A DNA stretch of 5,001 bases. It comes from Acidobacteriota bacterium. GTDB taxonomy: Bacteria; Acidobacteriota; Terriglobia; Terriglobales; Acidobacteriaceae. Location: contig QIAK01000430.1 in NCBI GenBank assembly GCA_003225515.1, forward strand, positions 1 to 5,001, given 5' to 3'. Below the pieces are notes generated by a model. It searched no databases, was not told where the DNA came from, and saw nothing but the letters and a program-made list of their open reading frames with translations. Shown one piece after another: positions 1 to 5,001 of this stretch. The position numbers were made by a program, and so were the translations under genes. Numbering within the stretch: position 1 is the stretch's first letter; each line of letters starts with the position of its first letter.

Positions 1-612
1 CAGACCAAGAGTGTGACGTGTTTTCCATGCGACGACATGATCTGCGCACGACGTATCGCCGCTTACGCCAAGCCCGCCAACGATTTGTCCTTTCTTGTCA
101 TACAGCGCCAAGCCTCCCCCGAACACGATGACACCACCGATCGGCTTTCCCACCAACGGGTCGTCCGGCTGGCCGAACTTTTGCGGATCGCCGGCAAACG
201 CCGTGGCTGGATCAGGTCCGGTCACGATGCTGTAAAGAGAGCCGCCCGGCTGGGCGCCGGAATAGAGATTGCCGGACGAAAGAGCAAAATTATCGCCACT
301 GACCGCATTTGCTGTATTCGCCTTTTCCGCAGAGATAATTCGGCTGCCCGGCCACTCTGCGCCTCGATTTGGCCCGGTAAACACCACGGCGCAAACAATA
401 CCGTCGCGGTTCACGACAGTTCCCCATTCCTGATTTCCTAAGCCGCCGTTGGCTCCTTTGCCTTGTTTTACAGCAGCGGTTAGTGCTTCTTTGAGCTTAT
501 TGTGATCCGGCACTTTGGAGCAGTCTTCTGGATTTTGCGCAAAAGTAAACGCGGTAAAACCCACGAACACGATAACTGCGATCAGTTTCTGCAACAGTAT
601 TGGCACGTGCAT
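1..612 (-). CDS. Secreted GlcG/HbpS-like (haem-degrading domain, DUF336) protein, C-terminus outside window
   Basis: The frame is open from ATG 612 to the left edge without a stop (204 codons), so the gene is partial at its 3' end. It starts with a signal peptide: QK, a hydrophobic core (LIAVIVFVGFTAFTFA) and likely cleavage after Ala25. The mature part shows features of the GlcG/HbpS fold: a helix KLKEALTAAVKQ near 39-50, a strand TVVNRDGIVCAVVFTG at 65-80, ISAEKANTANAVS at 93-105, then NLYSGAQPGGSLY, GKPIGGVIVFGGGLALYDKKG at about 155-175 and IVGGLGVSGDTSCADHVVAWK at 177-197. The Gly-rich end with GVSGDxxxxD is the hallmark I used. HbpS in Streptomyces binds haem outside the cell and GlcG sits in glycolate operons; the function here is not known. 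Cys31, Cys74 and Cys189 could form a disulfide. It lies 11 bases after the cytochrome c gene, so co-transcription is likely. The fold assignment is fairly sure; haem binding is inference. Confidence 0.85.
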   Translation of the reverse strand, partial: MHVPILLQKLIAVIVFVGFTAFTFAQNPEDCSKVPDHNKLKEALTAAVKQGKGANGGLGNQEWGTVVNRDGIVCAVVFTGPNRGAEWPGSRIISAEKANTANAVSGDNFALSSGNLYSGAQPGGSLYSIVTGPDPATAFAGDPQKFGQPDDPLVGKPIGGVIVFGGGLALYDKKGQIVGGLGVSGDTSCADHVVAWKTRHTLGL

Positions 613-616
613 GGTT

Positions 617-621
617 CTCCT
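617..621 (-). promoter_or_regulatory. Ribosome binding site of the GlcG-like gene
   Basis: AGGAG on the minus strand, 4 bases ahead of ATG 612 and just after the cytochrome c stop. It is the only purine-rich site in the 11-base gap and fixes the start of the last gene in the window. Confidence 0.6.
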
Positions 622-623
622 GG

Positions 624-1016
624 CTAATCCACTCTTAGCGTGTACAAATAAGCGGCAATATCGCGGCTGTCTTGCTCAGTCACACCCATCTCCGGCATGG
701 CCGTATGAGGTTCCACCTGTTTCGGGTGCTGAATCCATCGCATGAGATTGTCGGGAGTGTTGGCCAGTTCGCCTGCTATGAAGTAGCGCTGGCCTACACC
801 GTCGAGGGGCGGCCCGACCAAGCCTCGCGCACCCGGGACGCCCGAAATATCGTGGCAGGCATTACAGCCATACTTACGGATCTCAACTCTTCCCAATCGA
901 GCGTTTCCGCCATTCGTCAATGTGGCAGCACGCTGCACTTCAGTGCGAGTCAGCCGATCGCATCCGCTGCAAAGCAGAATCAGAACAGCGCAGATCAACA
1001 GATACCTGGTGCTCAT
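624..1016 (-). CDS. Small class I cytochrome c, probably a lipoprotein anchored in the membrane
   Basis: The product is a 130-aa electron carrier on the outer face of the cytoplasmic membrane. It has a short hydrophobic leader (YLLICAVLILLCSGC) with Cys19 in a lipobox-like position; Cys at -3 is unusual, so lipid attachment is probable, not certain. The mature part has one haem c site, CNACH at residues 51-55, followed by GARGLVGPPLDGVGQR and the HTAMPEMGV loop, where Met107 is the likely sixth ligand (Met110 is the alternative), and a last helix DIAAYLYTL. This is a single-haem class I cytochrome. Its place behind ctaG, in an operon whose subunit II already seems to carry a haem c domain, suggests an additional electron donor for the oxidase or another exported redox protein (inference). 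It overlaps ctaG by ATGA and is followed after 11 bases by the next gene. Confidence 0.92.
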   Translation of the reverse strand: MSTRYLLICAVLILLCSGCDRLTRTEVQRAATLTNGGNARLGRVEIRKYGCNACHDISGVPGARGLVGPPLDGVGQRYFIAGELANTPDNLMRWIQHPKQVEPHTAMPEMGVTEQDSRDIAAYLYTLRVD

Positions 1017-1957
1017 TGAATAACTCCATTGGAGGATCGAGTCAGATCCGCCATTCGCGTGTACTGCCAACGAGCATCGGACTCGTTCATCCATTTGAAT
1101 AAAAGAACAAGGGCGACGATGAGCAAAAGCGTGCCCGCTGGAATCCACATGATGAGTCCGCCGAGCTGTTGATCCTCAAGAGCTGTGATGTGCCAGGCGA
1201 AAGCGGTGGCAAGATATGACGAATACCAGACGCGAGGCGCAAATGTGAGCAACGCTCCCAAAACACTGGTATGGAGAGCGGTGGTGAACACATATGCCAC
1301 CCCTGCACCGTAGTCGAGCGCTGACGTGCGATTTGCCAGCGGCCACCAGAACAACAGTGCCGTCACAATGAAGGTGGTGTGCTGAGCGGCATGTATCCAA
1401 TCGCTCTGCACCGCTTGATCGAACAGCCAGGGAATATGCCAAATCCAGAGCGCAATAGCGGAGAGCACCCACGCTACGATCGGTGTTGAAATTGTGTTCC
1501 AAGCTTTCCGGAAAGCTTTGGTACGCCCCAGAGCGGCGGCGCGTTCCCGCCAAGATAGAGGCAGAGCGAAGAGAAGTGGAATCAGAGGCCGGCCAAACAC
1601 AAAGAGCGGAGCAGAAATCAACATGAGTATTTCATGTTGCGTCATGTGCACCCAGAACAGTTGCTCCCCGATCTCGTGAATCGGAGAATCGAGTGCGACC
1701 ACCAACGAAATCCACCCCAGCACAAAATAAAGCACAGCAATGCGGCGCAGACTCGATTTGGCATCGCTTCGCAGCATTTTTGAAATGCCGAGAGAATAGA
1801 TTCCGGCTGTCAGTAGTAAACAAACCACGACGACCGGAGGCCACGTCCACGCGGGCCTTTCGACGACGTCGCCTATCGGGGATGCCCAAGCTGGCAACGC
1901 GAGCAGCGAGCCAGCTGTGATCCACGCAATAAATCTAGTTCGACGTATCGAGTTCAT
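1013..1957 (-). CDS. ctaG: Cytochrome c oxidase assembly factor CtaG (caa3_CtaG family)
   Basis: CtaG of this family is a polytopic membrane protein needed to form active caa3 oxidase, thought to act in copper insertion into subunit I; it is unrelated to Cox11, which shares the gene name. The 314-aa protein starts at ATG 1957, one base after the preceding stop (TGAaATG). It begins with a likely signal peptide, RRTRF followed by a hydrophobic stretch and a possible cleavage at PAWA|SP (after residue 25). Family marks are DSPIHEIGEQLFWVHMTQHE with His94, His104 and His108, SAPLFVFGRPL at about 115-125, WHIPWLFDQAVQSDWIHAAQH with His174, His189 and His193, and DQQLGGLIMW at 262-271. About seven helices follow the signal. 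An upstream ATG at 2005 would bury the signal peptide and overlap the previous gene, so it is not preferred. The TGA stop overlaps the next ATG (ATGA). Confidence 0.94.
   Translation of the reverse strand: MNSIRRTRFIAWITAGSLLALPAWASPIGDVVERPAWTWPPVVVVCLLLTAGIYSLGISKMLRSDAKSSLRRIAVLYFVLGWISLVVALDSPIHEIGEQLFWVHMTQHEILMLISAPLFVFGRPLIPLLFALPLSWRERAAALGRTKAFRKAWNTISTPIVAWVLSAIALWIWHIPWLFDQAVQSDWIHAAQHTTFIVTALLFWWPLANRTSALDYGAGVAYVFTTALHTSVLGALLTFAPRVWYSSYLATAFAWHITALEDQQLGGLIMWIPAGTLLLIVALVLLFKWMNESDARWQYTRMADLTRSSNGVIQ
1024..1027 (-). promoter_or_regulatory. Ribosome binding site of the small cytochrome c gene
   Basis: GGAG on the minus strand, 7 bases ahead of ATG 1016 and inside the end of ctaG. 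Together with the ATGA overlap it supports ATG 1016 rather than the upstream ATG at 1148, whose extra 44 residues are a shadow of ctaG. Confidence 0.55.
1501..1518. repeat. Perfect 18-base palindrome inside ctaG
   Basis: AAGCTTTCCGGAAAGCTT reads the same on both strands. It lies in the ctaG coding region, where the minus strand encodes KAFRKAW, so the symmetry may simply follow from the repeated Lys-Ala codons. No loop is present, so it is a poor hairpin and more like a two-fold protein-binding site, if it does anything. Confidence 0.6.
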
Positions 1958-1958
1958 T

Positions 1959-2330
1959 TCACTCACAAGGACTGAGAATCCAATGCGGTATTGAGCCGGC
2001 AACAATCACAATGGAAAAAGATAGGCAAAAAGCCATTCCCAGCACTGCCTGAAAATGGGCGCGATCGAATCGACTTCCGCCTTCCTCAGAGGTCTCTCCG
2101 GGGAATCGCCGAAACTCCACCAGTCCTGTTCCAAATCCACTCAGGGCAATTAGAAAGCAGACCACCCCGATAACATGAAGCACGTAATAGTGTCCGGTTG
2201 AACAACTGTGTTGTTCGAGCATATAGCTCAAGCCAAGATCCAATCCCAAGGCGAGGAAGCCAGCTATCAAGCTCCACCACAGTCCCAACGGCGTCTTCCC
2301 TGCCTCTATTGTTCGCCCTGAATCCGCCAT
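1959..2330 (-). CDS. Small three-helix membrane protein of the cytochrome oxidase operon, function unknown
   Basis: The product is 123 aa from ATG 2330, which is preceded by GGGG at a 6-base spacing. An alternative ATG at 2351 overlaps the coxC stop as TAATG and would give 130 aa. Three hydrophobic segments are clear: about residues 17-38 (LWWSLIAGFLALGLDLGLSY), 47-71 (HYYVLHVIGVVCFLIALSGF) and 94-117 (QAVLGMAFCLSFSIVIVAGS). A short charged loop (RRFPGETSEEGGSRFDR) lies between the second and third. The first loop carries HSCSTGH and the C-terminus is HWILSPCE, so His and Cys residues sit near the membrane surface. It does not look like the usual oxidase subunit IV, which is shorter and has fewer or different helices. 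I recall similar unnamed three-helix proteins beside ctaG or coxC in other bacteria, but I cannot name a family. Position between coxC and ctaG suggests a role in the oxidase or its assembly (inference). Confidence 0.82.
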   Translation of the reverse strand: MADSGRTIEAGKTPLGLWWSLIAGFLALGLDLGLSYMLEQHSCSTGHYYVLHVIGVVCFLIALSGFGTGLVEFRRFPGETSEEGGSRFDRAHFQAVLGMAFCLSFSIVIVAGSIPHWILSPCE

Positions 2331-2350
2331 ATGTTTCCCCAACAAGTCCA

Positions 2351-2974
2351 TTAAAGAAATCGCGTAGTCCCGTAAATCAAGAAATCGACCATCAGCCCAG
2401 TAATTACAACGAAGTACCAATAATCGGAATTGATCGCGGCATCGGCGAGACGAGTGCCTTCCATCTTGGGCGTGAACGAAATTGCCAGGAGCGCCACCGT
2501 CTCAATCAACTCAGTAAGCAGATGGCCGGAGTGCAATCCGACCAGAACCCACACAGTCGAAGCATAGGCATTGTCCGACCAGCGGCAGTTCAAGGCAGTA
2601 AACTCAAAAATCCGAAGTACGGTCGCCAGGATTGCAAAGGCAGAGAGAAGCATCAGGCCATTCCTTACCGCCTGGCGATCCCCCGATGGCGCTCGATTCC
2701 GCACCCACCATGCCGGGATGATGCTCACGAGGAAAACGACTGCGTTGATGGTGCCGTAGGTGAGTGCGGGCGGCAAATGTCCCGGCGGCCACTCGCTCGA
2801 TCGTGTTCGCAGATAAAAATACGTGGCGAACATCAGGGCGAACATAGTGCCCTCGATGGCCATATAAAAAACATTTGCAAGCCAAGTGGTGTTTCGGTGA
2901 CCAAAGGCGACGCTCGGCAGGCCCGAAACATCAAGGGTGAGCGGTCGCCGAATTGGTTGTTTCAGTGACTCCAT
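2351..2974 (-). CDS. coxC: Cytochrome c oxidase subunit III
   Basis: This membrane subunit binds next to subunit I and stabilises the oxidase. From ATG 2974 the protein is 207 aa with five hydrophobic helices: around WLANVFYMAIEGTMFALMFA, then TINAVVFLVSIIPAWWV, LMLLSAFAILATVLRIFEF, VWVLVGLHSGHLLTELIETV and YWYFVVITGLMVDFLIYG. The Glu in AIEGTMFA, the RxFEFTALN segment and the GLHSGHLLTE motif are typical of the family; five helices rather than seven is common in the shorter bacterial forms. An upstream ATG at 3025 lies 4 bases after the coxA stop and would add 17 residues (MALAARAVANIGAGQGI). Those residues are the out-of-frame reading of the apparent coxA tail, and an AGGGA lies just ahead of ATG 2974, so I prefer the shorter form; if the coxA frameshift is real, reinitiation at 3025 becomes plausible. 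The TAA stop overlaps an ATG (TAATG) in the frame of the next gene. Confidence 0.93.
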   Translation of the reverse strand: MESLKQPIRRPLTLDVSGLPSVAFGHRNTTWLANVFYMAIEGTMFALMFATYFYLRTRSSEWPPGHLPPALTYGTINAVVFLVSIIPAWWVRNRAPSGDRQAVRNGLMLLSAFAILATVLRIFEFTALNCRWSDNAYASTVWVLVGLHSGHLLTELIETVALLAISFTPKMEGTRLADAAINSDYWYFVVITGLMVDFLIYGTTRFL

Positions 2975-3042
2975 GATTCCCTGCCCGGCGCCGATGTTGG
3001 CGACGGCCCGTGCGGCCAGTGCCATCCGATCAAAGTGACGAT
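2962..3042 (-). other. Displaced C-terminal tail of coxA in a shifted frame (probable frameshift)
   Basis: The coxA frame ends at 3030 with AAFVGSSSL. The frame entered by restoring one base just upstream reads IVTLIGWHWPHGP and then a short hydrophilic end, stopping at TGA 2964-2962. Subunit I proteins with this kind of long C-terminal extension commonly end with a hydrophobic helix closing in IGWFWP or similar (known from memory of the family), so this segment looks like the true tail, displaced by loss of one base, or by a slightly larger deletion since the last helices look short. It overlaps the proposed coxC start by 13 bases. A sequencing or assembly error is an equally good explanation. 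Confidence 0.55.
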
Positions 3043-4856
3043 GATCCCACGAACGCTGCTGAAACAGTAATTGCCGTCAAGAAAGGCCAGATGCTCGGAC
3101 CCGGGTCTTCATCTTTGTGCTGAGGATCAGCGTCGAGGCTGTGAGTCACCAGCGTCTCGCGAATATCATCGCGCAGCCCAACCACTACCGGTTGATCCGG
3201 CGGATCGTCCCACAGAGGATCTCGTCCACCTACGGTGGGAATATGAAGAAAATTGTACGGCGGTGGAGGAGAGGACATTCCCCATTCCAACCCGGCATCC
3301 CCCCAAGGATTGTTCTCCGCAATAGCACCCACCTGCCTGCTACGGACAACGTTTGCAAGAAATACCAGTATTCCGGCCGTCATAAAGACCACGCCACACG
3401 AAGCAAGCACATTCAGCCATTGCCAGTGCATATCTGGACCGTAGGTGTAAACGCGTCGCGGCATGCCGCGCAGTCCCAGGAAATGCAAGGTGAAGAAAGT
3501 CATGTTGAAACCGATGAAAAAGAGCCAGAAGTGCCATTTGCCCAATTTCTCGTCCGCCATCCTGCCCACAATTTTGGGGAGCCAGAAGTAAATGCCTGCG
3601 AACATTGGAAACAGCGCCCCGCCAATGAGCACATAGTGAAAATGCGCGACCACGAAATAGCTATCATGCACCTGCAAATCCACAGGCACGGACGCCAGCA
3701 TCACTCCCGACAGTCCACCAATCAAGAACACAAAAAAGAATCCGAAGCACCACAGCATCGGCAATCGAAATTGAAGTCGTCCATTCCAAAGCGTGGCCAT
3801 CCAGCAAAAGAATTGGACTCCGGTAGGAATCACAATCATCAAGCTGGCGGCTGTGAAAAAACTCTCGCTTAGCTGCGGTAACCCGGTCGCGAACATGTGA
3901 TGCACCCACACCCCAAAGCCAATGAAACCTGTAGCCACGACTGACACGACAATGGGGGCGTATCCAAAGATGCGGCGTCGTGAAAAACACTCCACCAGCG
4001 TCGAGATGATGCTTGCGCCCGGAAGAAAGATGATGTAAACCTCGGGATGTCCAAAGAACCAGAACAAGTGCTGGTAGAGCAAAACATCGCCGCCTTCCGC
4101 GGGGTTGAAGAAATGAGTGCCCACCAGGCGATCGAGAAGCAACAACCCGCTCGCAACCATCACGGCCGGCATGGCAAAGATGACCATGATCGATATCACC
4201 AGCTTTTCCCACAACAGTATGGGCATGCGATTCAGGGTCATGCCTGGCGCGCGATGGCGAAGAATCGTGGTCGCGATGCAAATGGCCACGCCGAGGGCTG
4301 AGACCTCGGTGAAGGTAATCATTTGAGACCAGATATCGGCGCGGTGTCCCGGGGAATAGTTGGGCCCGGAAAGAGGTACATACGCAAACCATCCAACGTC
4401 CGGCCCCGTATTGGTCAGCAGACCACCCCAAAGAACCAGAGCCCCCGCTACATATAGGTAGTAGCTGAAGGCATTCAGGCGAGGAAAGGCGATGTTGCGG
4501 GCGCCGCACATGAGGGGAACGAGGTACACGCCGAACCCCTGAAACATCATAGGCACGGCAAACAGAAAAATCATCGTGCTGCCGTGCATGCTAAACACTT
4601 GGTTGTACAGATCGGGGCCCATCACAGAATTCTCAGGGCGAATAAGTTGAAGTCGAATCATCGCCGCGAGCACACCACCTAACAAAAAGAAGATGAAGGC
4701 AGTAACCATGAACCGTATGCCAATGTCGGTGTGATGGGTATTGCTGAACCATCCCCAAAGCCCGCGTGGCTGACACCAGGTTCGAGCCAGACGTTGGGCG
4801 AACTCCGACTGCCCGGTGTCACGATCATTCCCGATAATGGGTTCCGCTATCGCCAA
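3030..4856 (-). CDS. coxA: Cytochrome c oxidase subunit I (haem-copper oxidase catalytic subunit)
   Basis: The catalytic subunit reduces O2 to water in the cytoplasmic membrane. Numbering from TTG 4856 (608 aa; TTG 4871 would add 5 aa), the sequence shows the first haem a ligand His91 (SMHGST), Cu-B ligand His270 with Glu272 and the cross-linked Tyr274 in HPEVY, the Cu-B pair His319/His320 (WVHHMF), and His405 (haem a3) and His407 (haem a) in VVAHFHYV. GMPRR near residue 465 fits the haem propionate arginines. About 12 core membrane helices lie between residues 45 and 505. A hydrophilic tail with SPPPPYNFLHIPT follows, then one last hydrophobic segment. The Tyr in HPEVY argues for an O2 reductase rather than a nitric oxide reductase. 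Oddities: the motif is GARNIAFPRLN, with Asn121 at the classical D-channel Asp position, and PTGVQFF, with Gln348 at the classical K-channel Lys position. The C-terminus AAFVGSSSL appears cut short by a frameshift. Identity is certain; start and native end are less so. Confidence 0.96.
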   Translation of the reverse strand: MAIAEPIIGNDRDTGQSEFAQRLARTWCQPRGLWGWFSNTHHTDIGIRFMVTAFIFFLLGGVLAAMIRLQLIRPENSVMGPDLYNQVFSMHGSTMIFLFAVPMMFQGFGVYLVPLMCGARNIAFPRLNAFSYYLYVAGALVLWGGLLTNTGPDVGWFAYVPLSGPNYSPGHRADIWSQMITFTEVSALGVAICIATTILRHRAPGMTLNRMPILLWEKLVISIMVIFAMPAVMVASGLLLLDRLVGTHFFNPAEGGDVLLYQHLFWFFGHPEVYIIFLPGASIISTLVECFSRRRIFGYAPIVVSVVATGFIGFGVWVHHMFATGLPQLSESFFTAASLMIVIPTGVQFFCWMATLWNGRLQFRLPMLWCFGFFFVFLIGGLSGVMLASVPVDLQVHDSYFVVAHFHYVLIGGALFPMFAGIYFWLPKIVGRMADEKLGKWHFWLFFIGFNMTFFTLHFLGLRGMPRRVYTYGPDMHWQWLNVLASCGVVFMTAGILVFLANVVRSRQVGAIAENNPWGDAGLEWGMSSPPPPYNFLHIPTVGGRDPLWDDPPDQPVVVGLRDDIRETLVTHSLDADPQHKDEDPGPSIWPFLTAITVSAAFVGSSSL

Positions 4857-4863
4857 CTCTGTG

Positions 4864-4869
4864 CTCCTC
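4864..4869 (-). promoter_or_regulatory. Ribosome binding site deciding the coxA start
   Basis: On the minus strand the sequence is GAGGAG, 7 bases ahead of a TTG at 4856. It overlaps the coxB stop codon. No comparable purine-rich site precedes the other possible TTG at 4871, and the first in-frame ATG is about 50 codons into the protein, so this site favours TTG 4856 as the coxA start. Confidence 0.6.
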
Positions 4870-5001
4870 AACGCAAACTCTGCAGATACGTGATCACCGC
4901 CTGAAGATCATCTGGAGAAAGCGGATTAGGCGCCATCTGCGTGCCTGGCTTGATGCGCTCGGGATCGACAATCCATCCCGCAAGCGCGCCGGCGGTATTC
5001 G
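4868..5001 (-). CDS. coxB: Cytochrome c oxidase subunit II, C-terminal end (cytochrome c domain), partial
   Basis: Only the last 44 codons are in the window; the gene continues beyond the right edge. The readable peptide runs from NTAGALAGWIVDPERIKPG through TQMAPNPLSPDDLQAVITYL to QSLR and stop. This is the C-terminal end of a class I cytochrome c fold: the N(T)xxxLxxWIxDP helix, a Pro-Gly-x-x-Met loop whose Met is the likely sixth haem ligand, and the final helix ending in YLQSL. Such a domain fused to the Cu-A subunit is the mark of caa3-type oxidases. The position directly ahead of coxA supports subunit II over a free cytochrome c, but the Cu-A motif and the CxxCH motif lie outside the window, so a stand-alone cytochrome cannot be excluded. 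The TGA stop overlaps a possible TTG (TTGA) of the next gene. Confidence 0.8.
   Translation of the reverse strand, partial: NTAGALAGWIVDPERIKPGTQMAPNPLSPDDLQAVITYLQSLR

Noticed and set aside
13..441. A 142-codon open frame on the plus strand at the left edge
   Set aside because: The minus strand here encodes a signal-peptide protein with a continuous GlcG-like fold, a good ribosome binding site and tight spacing to its neighbour; the plus-strand product has no such features.
600..640. A terminator or promoter between the cytochrome c and GlcG-like genes
   Set aside because: The gap is only 11 bases and holds the ribosome binding site; no stem-loop with a T-run is seen.
1959..2330. Naming the small membrane protein as oxidase subunit IV
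   Set aside because: The pattern of three long helices with HSCSTGH and SPCE does not match what I know of subunit IV, and position alone is not enough.
2198..2968. A 256-codon open frame on the plus strand opposite coxC and the three-helix gene
   Set aside because: The product is low in hydrophobic order, rich in Pro, Arg and Ser and has no recognisable domain; the opposite strand encodes a clear subunit III.
3117..3872. A 251-codon open frame on the plus strand opposite coxA
   Set aside because: It is antisense to well conserved subunit I sequence and its His/Gln-rich product has no recognisable motif.
3664..4509. A 281-codon open frame on the minus strand inside coxA
   Set aside because: It is out of frame with coxA, rich in Arg, Ser and Cys with no family motif, while coxA in this region carries the haem and copper ligands. 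It is a shadow frame.
3030..4856. Nitric oxide reductase or cbb3 oxidase as the identity of the large subunit
   Set aside because: The HPEVY motif with the cross-linking Tyr, the HDSYFVVAHFHYV segment and the neighbouring subunit III fit an A-type O2 reductase.

Overview
The window reads as one dense stretch of an aerobic respiration operon, entirely on the minus strand, so gene order runs from the right edge to the left. In transcription order it holds: the 3' end of a subunit II gene of cytochrome c oxidase (coxB/ctaC, with a fused cytochrome c domain), subunit I (coxA/ctaD), subunit III (coxC/ctaE), a small three-helix membrane protein of unknown function, the assembly factor CtaG (caa3 type), a small membrane-anchored cytochrome c, and a secreted GlcG/HbpS-like protein that runs off the left edge. 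There is no non-coding stretch longer than about 12 bases, so no promoter or terminator is expected inside, and none is seen.

The gene set and protein style (subunit I with a long hydrophilic C-terminal extension, subunit III starting with an LDVSGLP-type segment, CtaG and an extra cytochrome c downstream, a secreted GlcG-like protein) most resemble what I recall from Acidobacteriota and similar soil bacteria. This is recall, not a search, and the phylum is only a moderate-confidence guess. Base composition is moderately GC-rich by eye.

How the parts work together: subunit II takes electrons through its own haem c and Cu-A; subunit I reduces O2 at the haem a3/Cu-B site; subunit III stabilises the core; CtaG helps deliver copper; the small cytochrome c could feed electrons to the complex. 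Junctions are tight (TTGA or a few bases, TAATG, TGAaATG, ATGA, 11 bases), which suggests translational coupling.

Two points deserve attention. First, subunit I keeps all metal ligands and the Tyr cross-link motif, but has Asn where the classical D-channel Asp sits and Gln where the classical K-channel Lys sits. Second, the coxA frame stops at 3030 inside a hydrophobic tail, while the next frame, from about 3042 to 2962, encodes IVTLIGWHWPHGP, which looks like the normal end of this family. That points to a frameshift or small deletion at the coxA/coxC junction, and it also affects the choice of start for coxC. I do not see a wholly new system here; the least understood parts are the three-helix protein and the GlcG-like protein.
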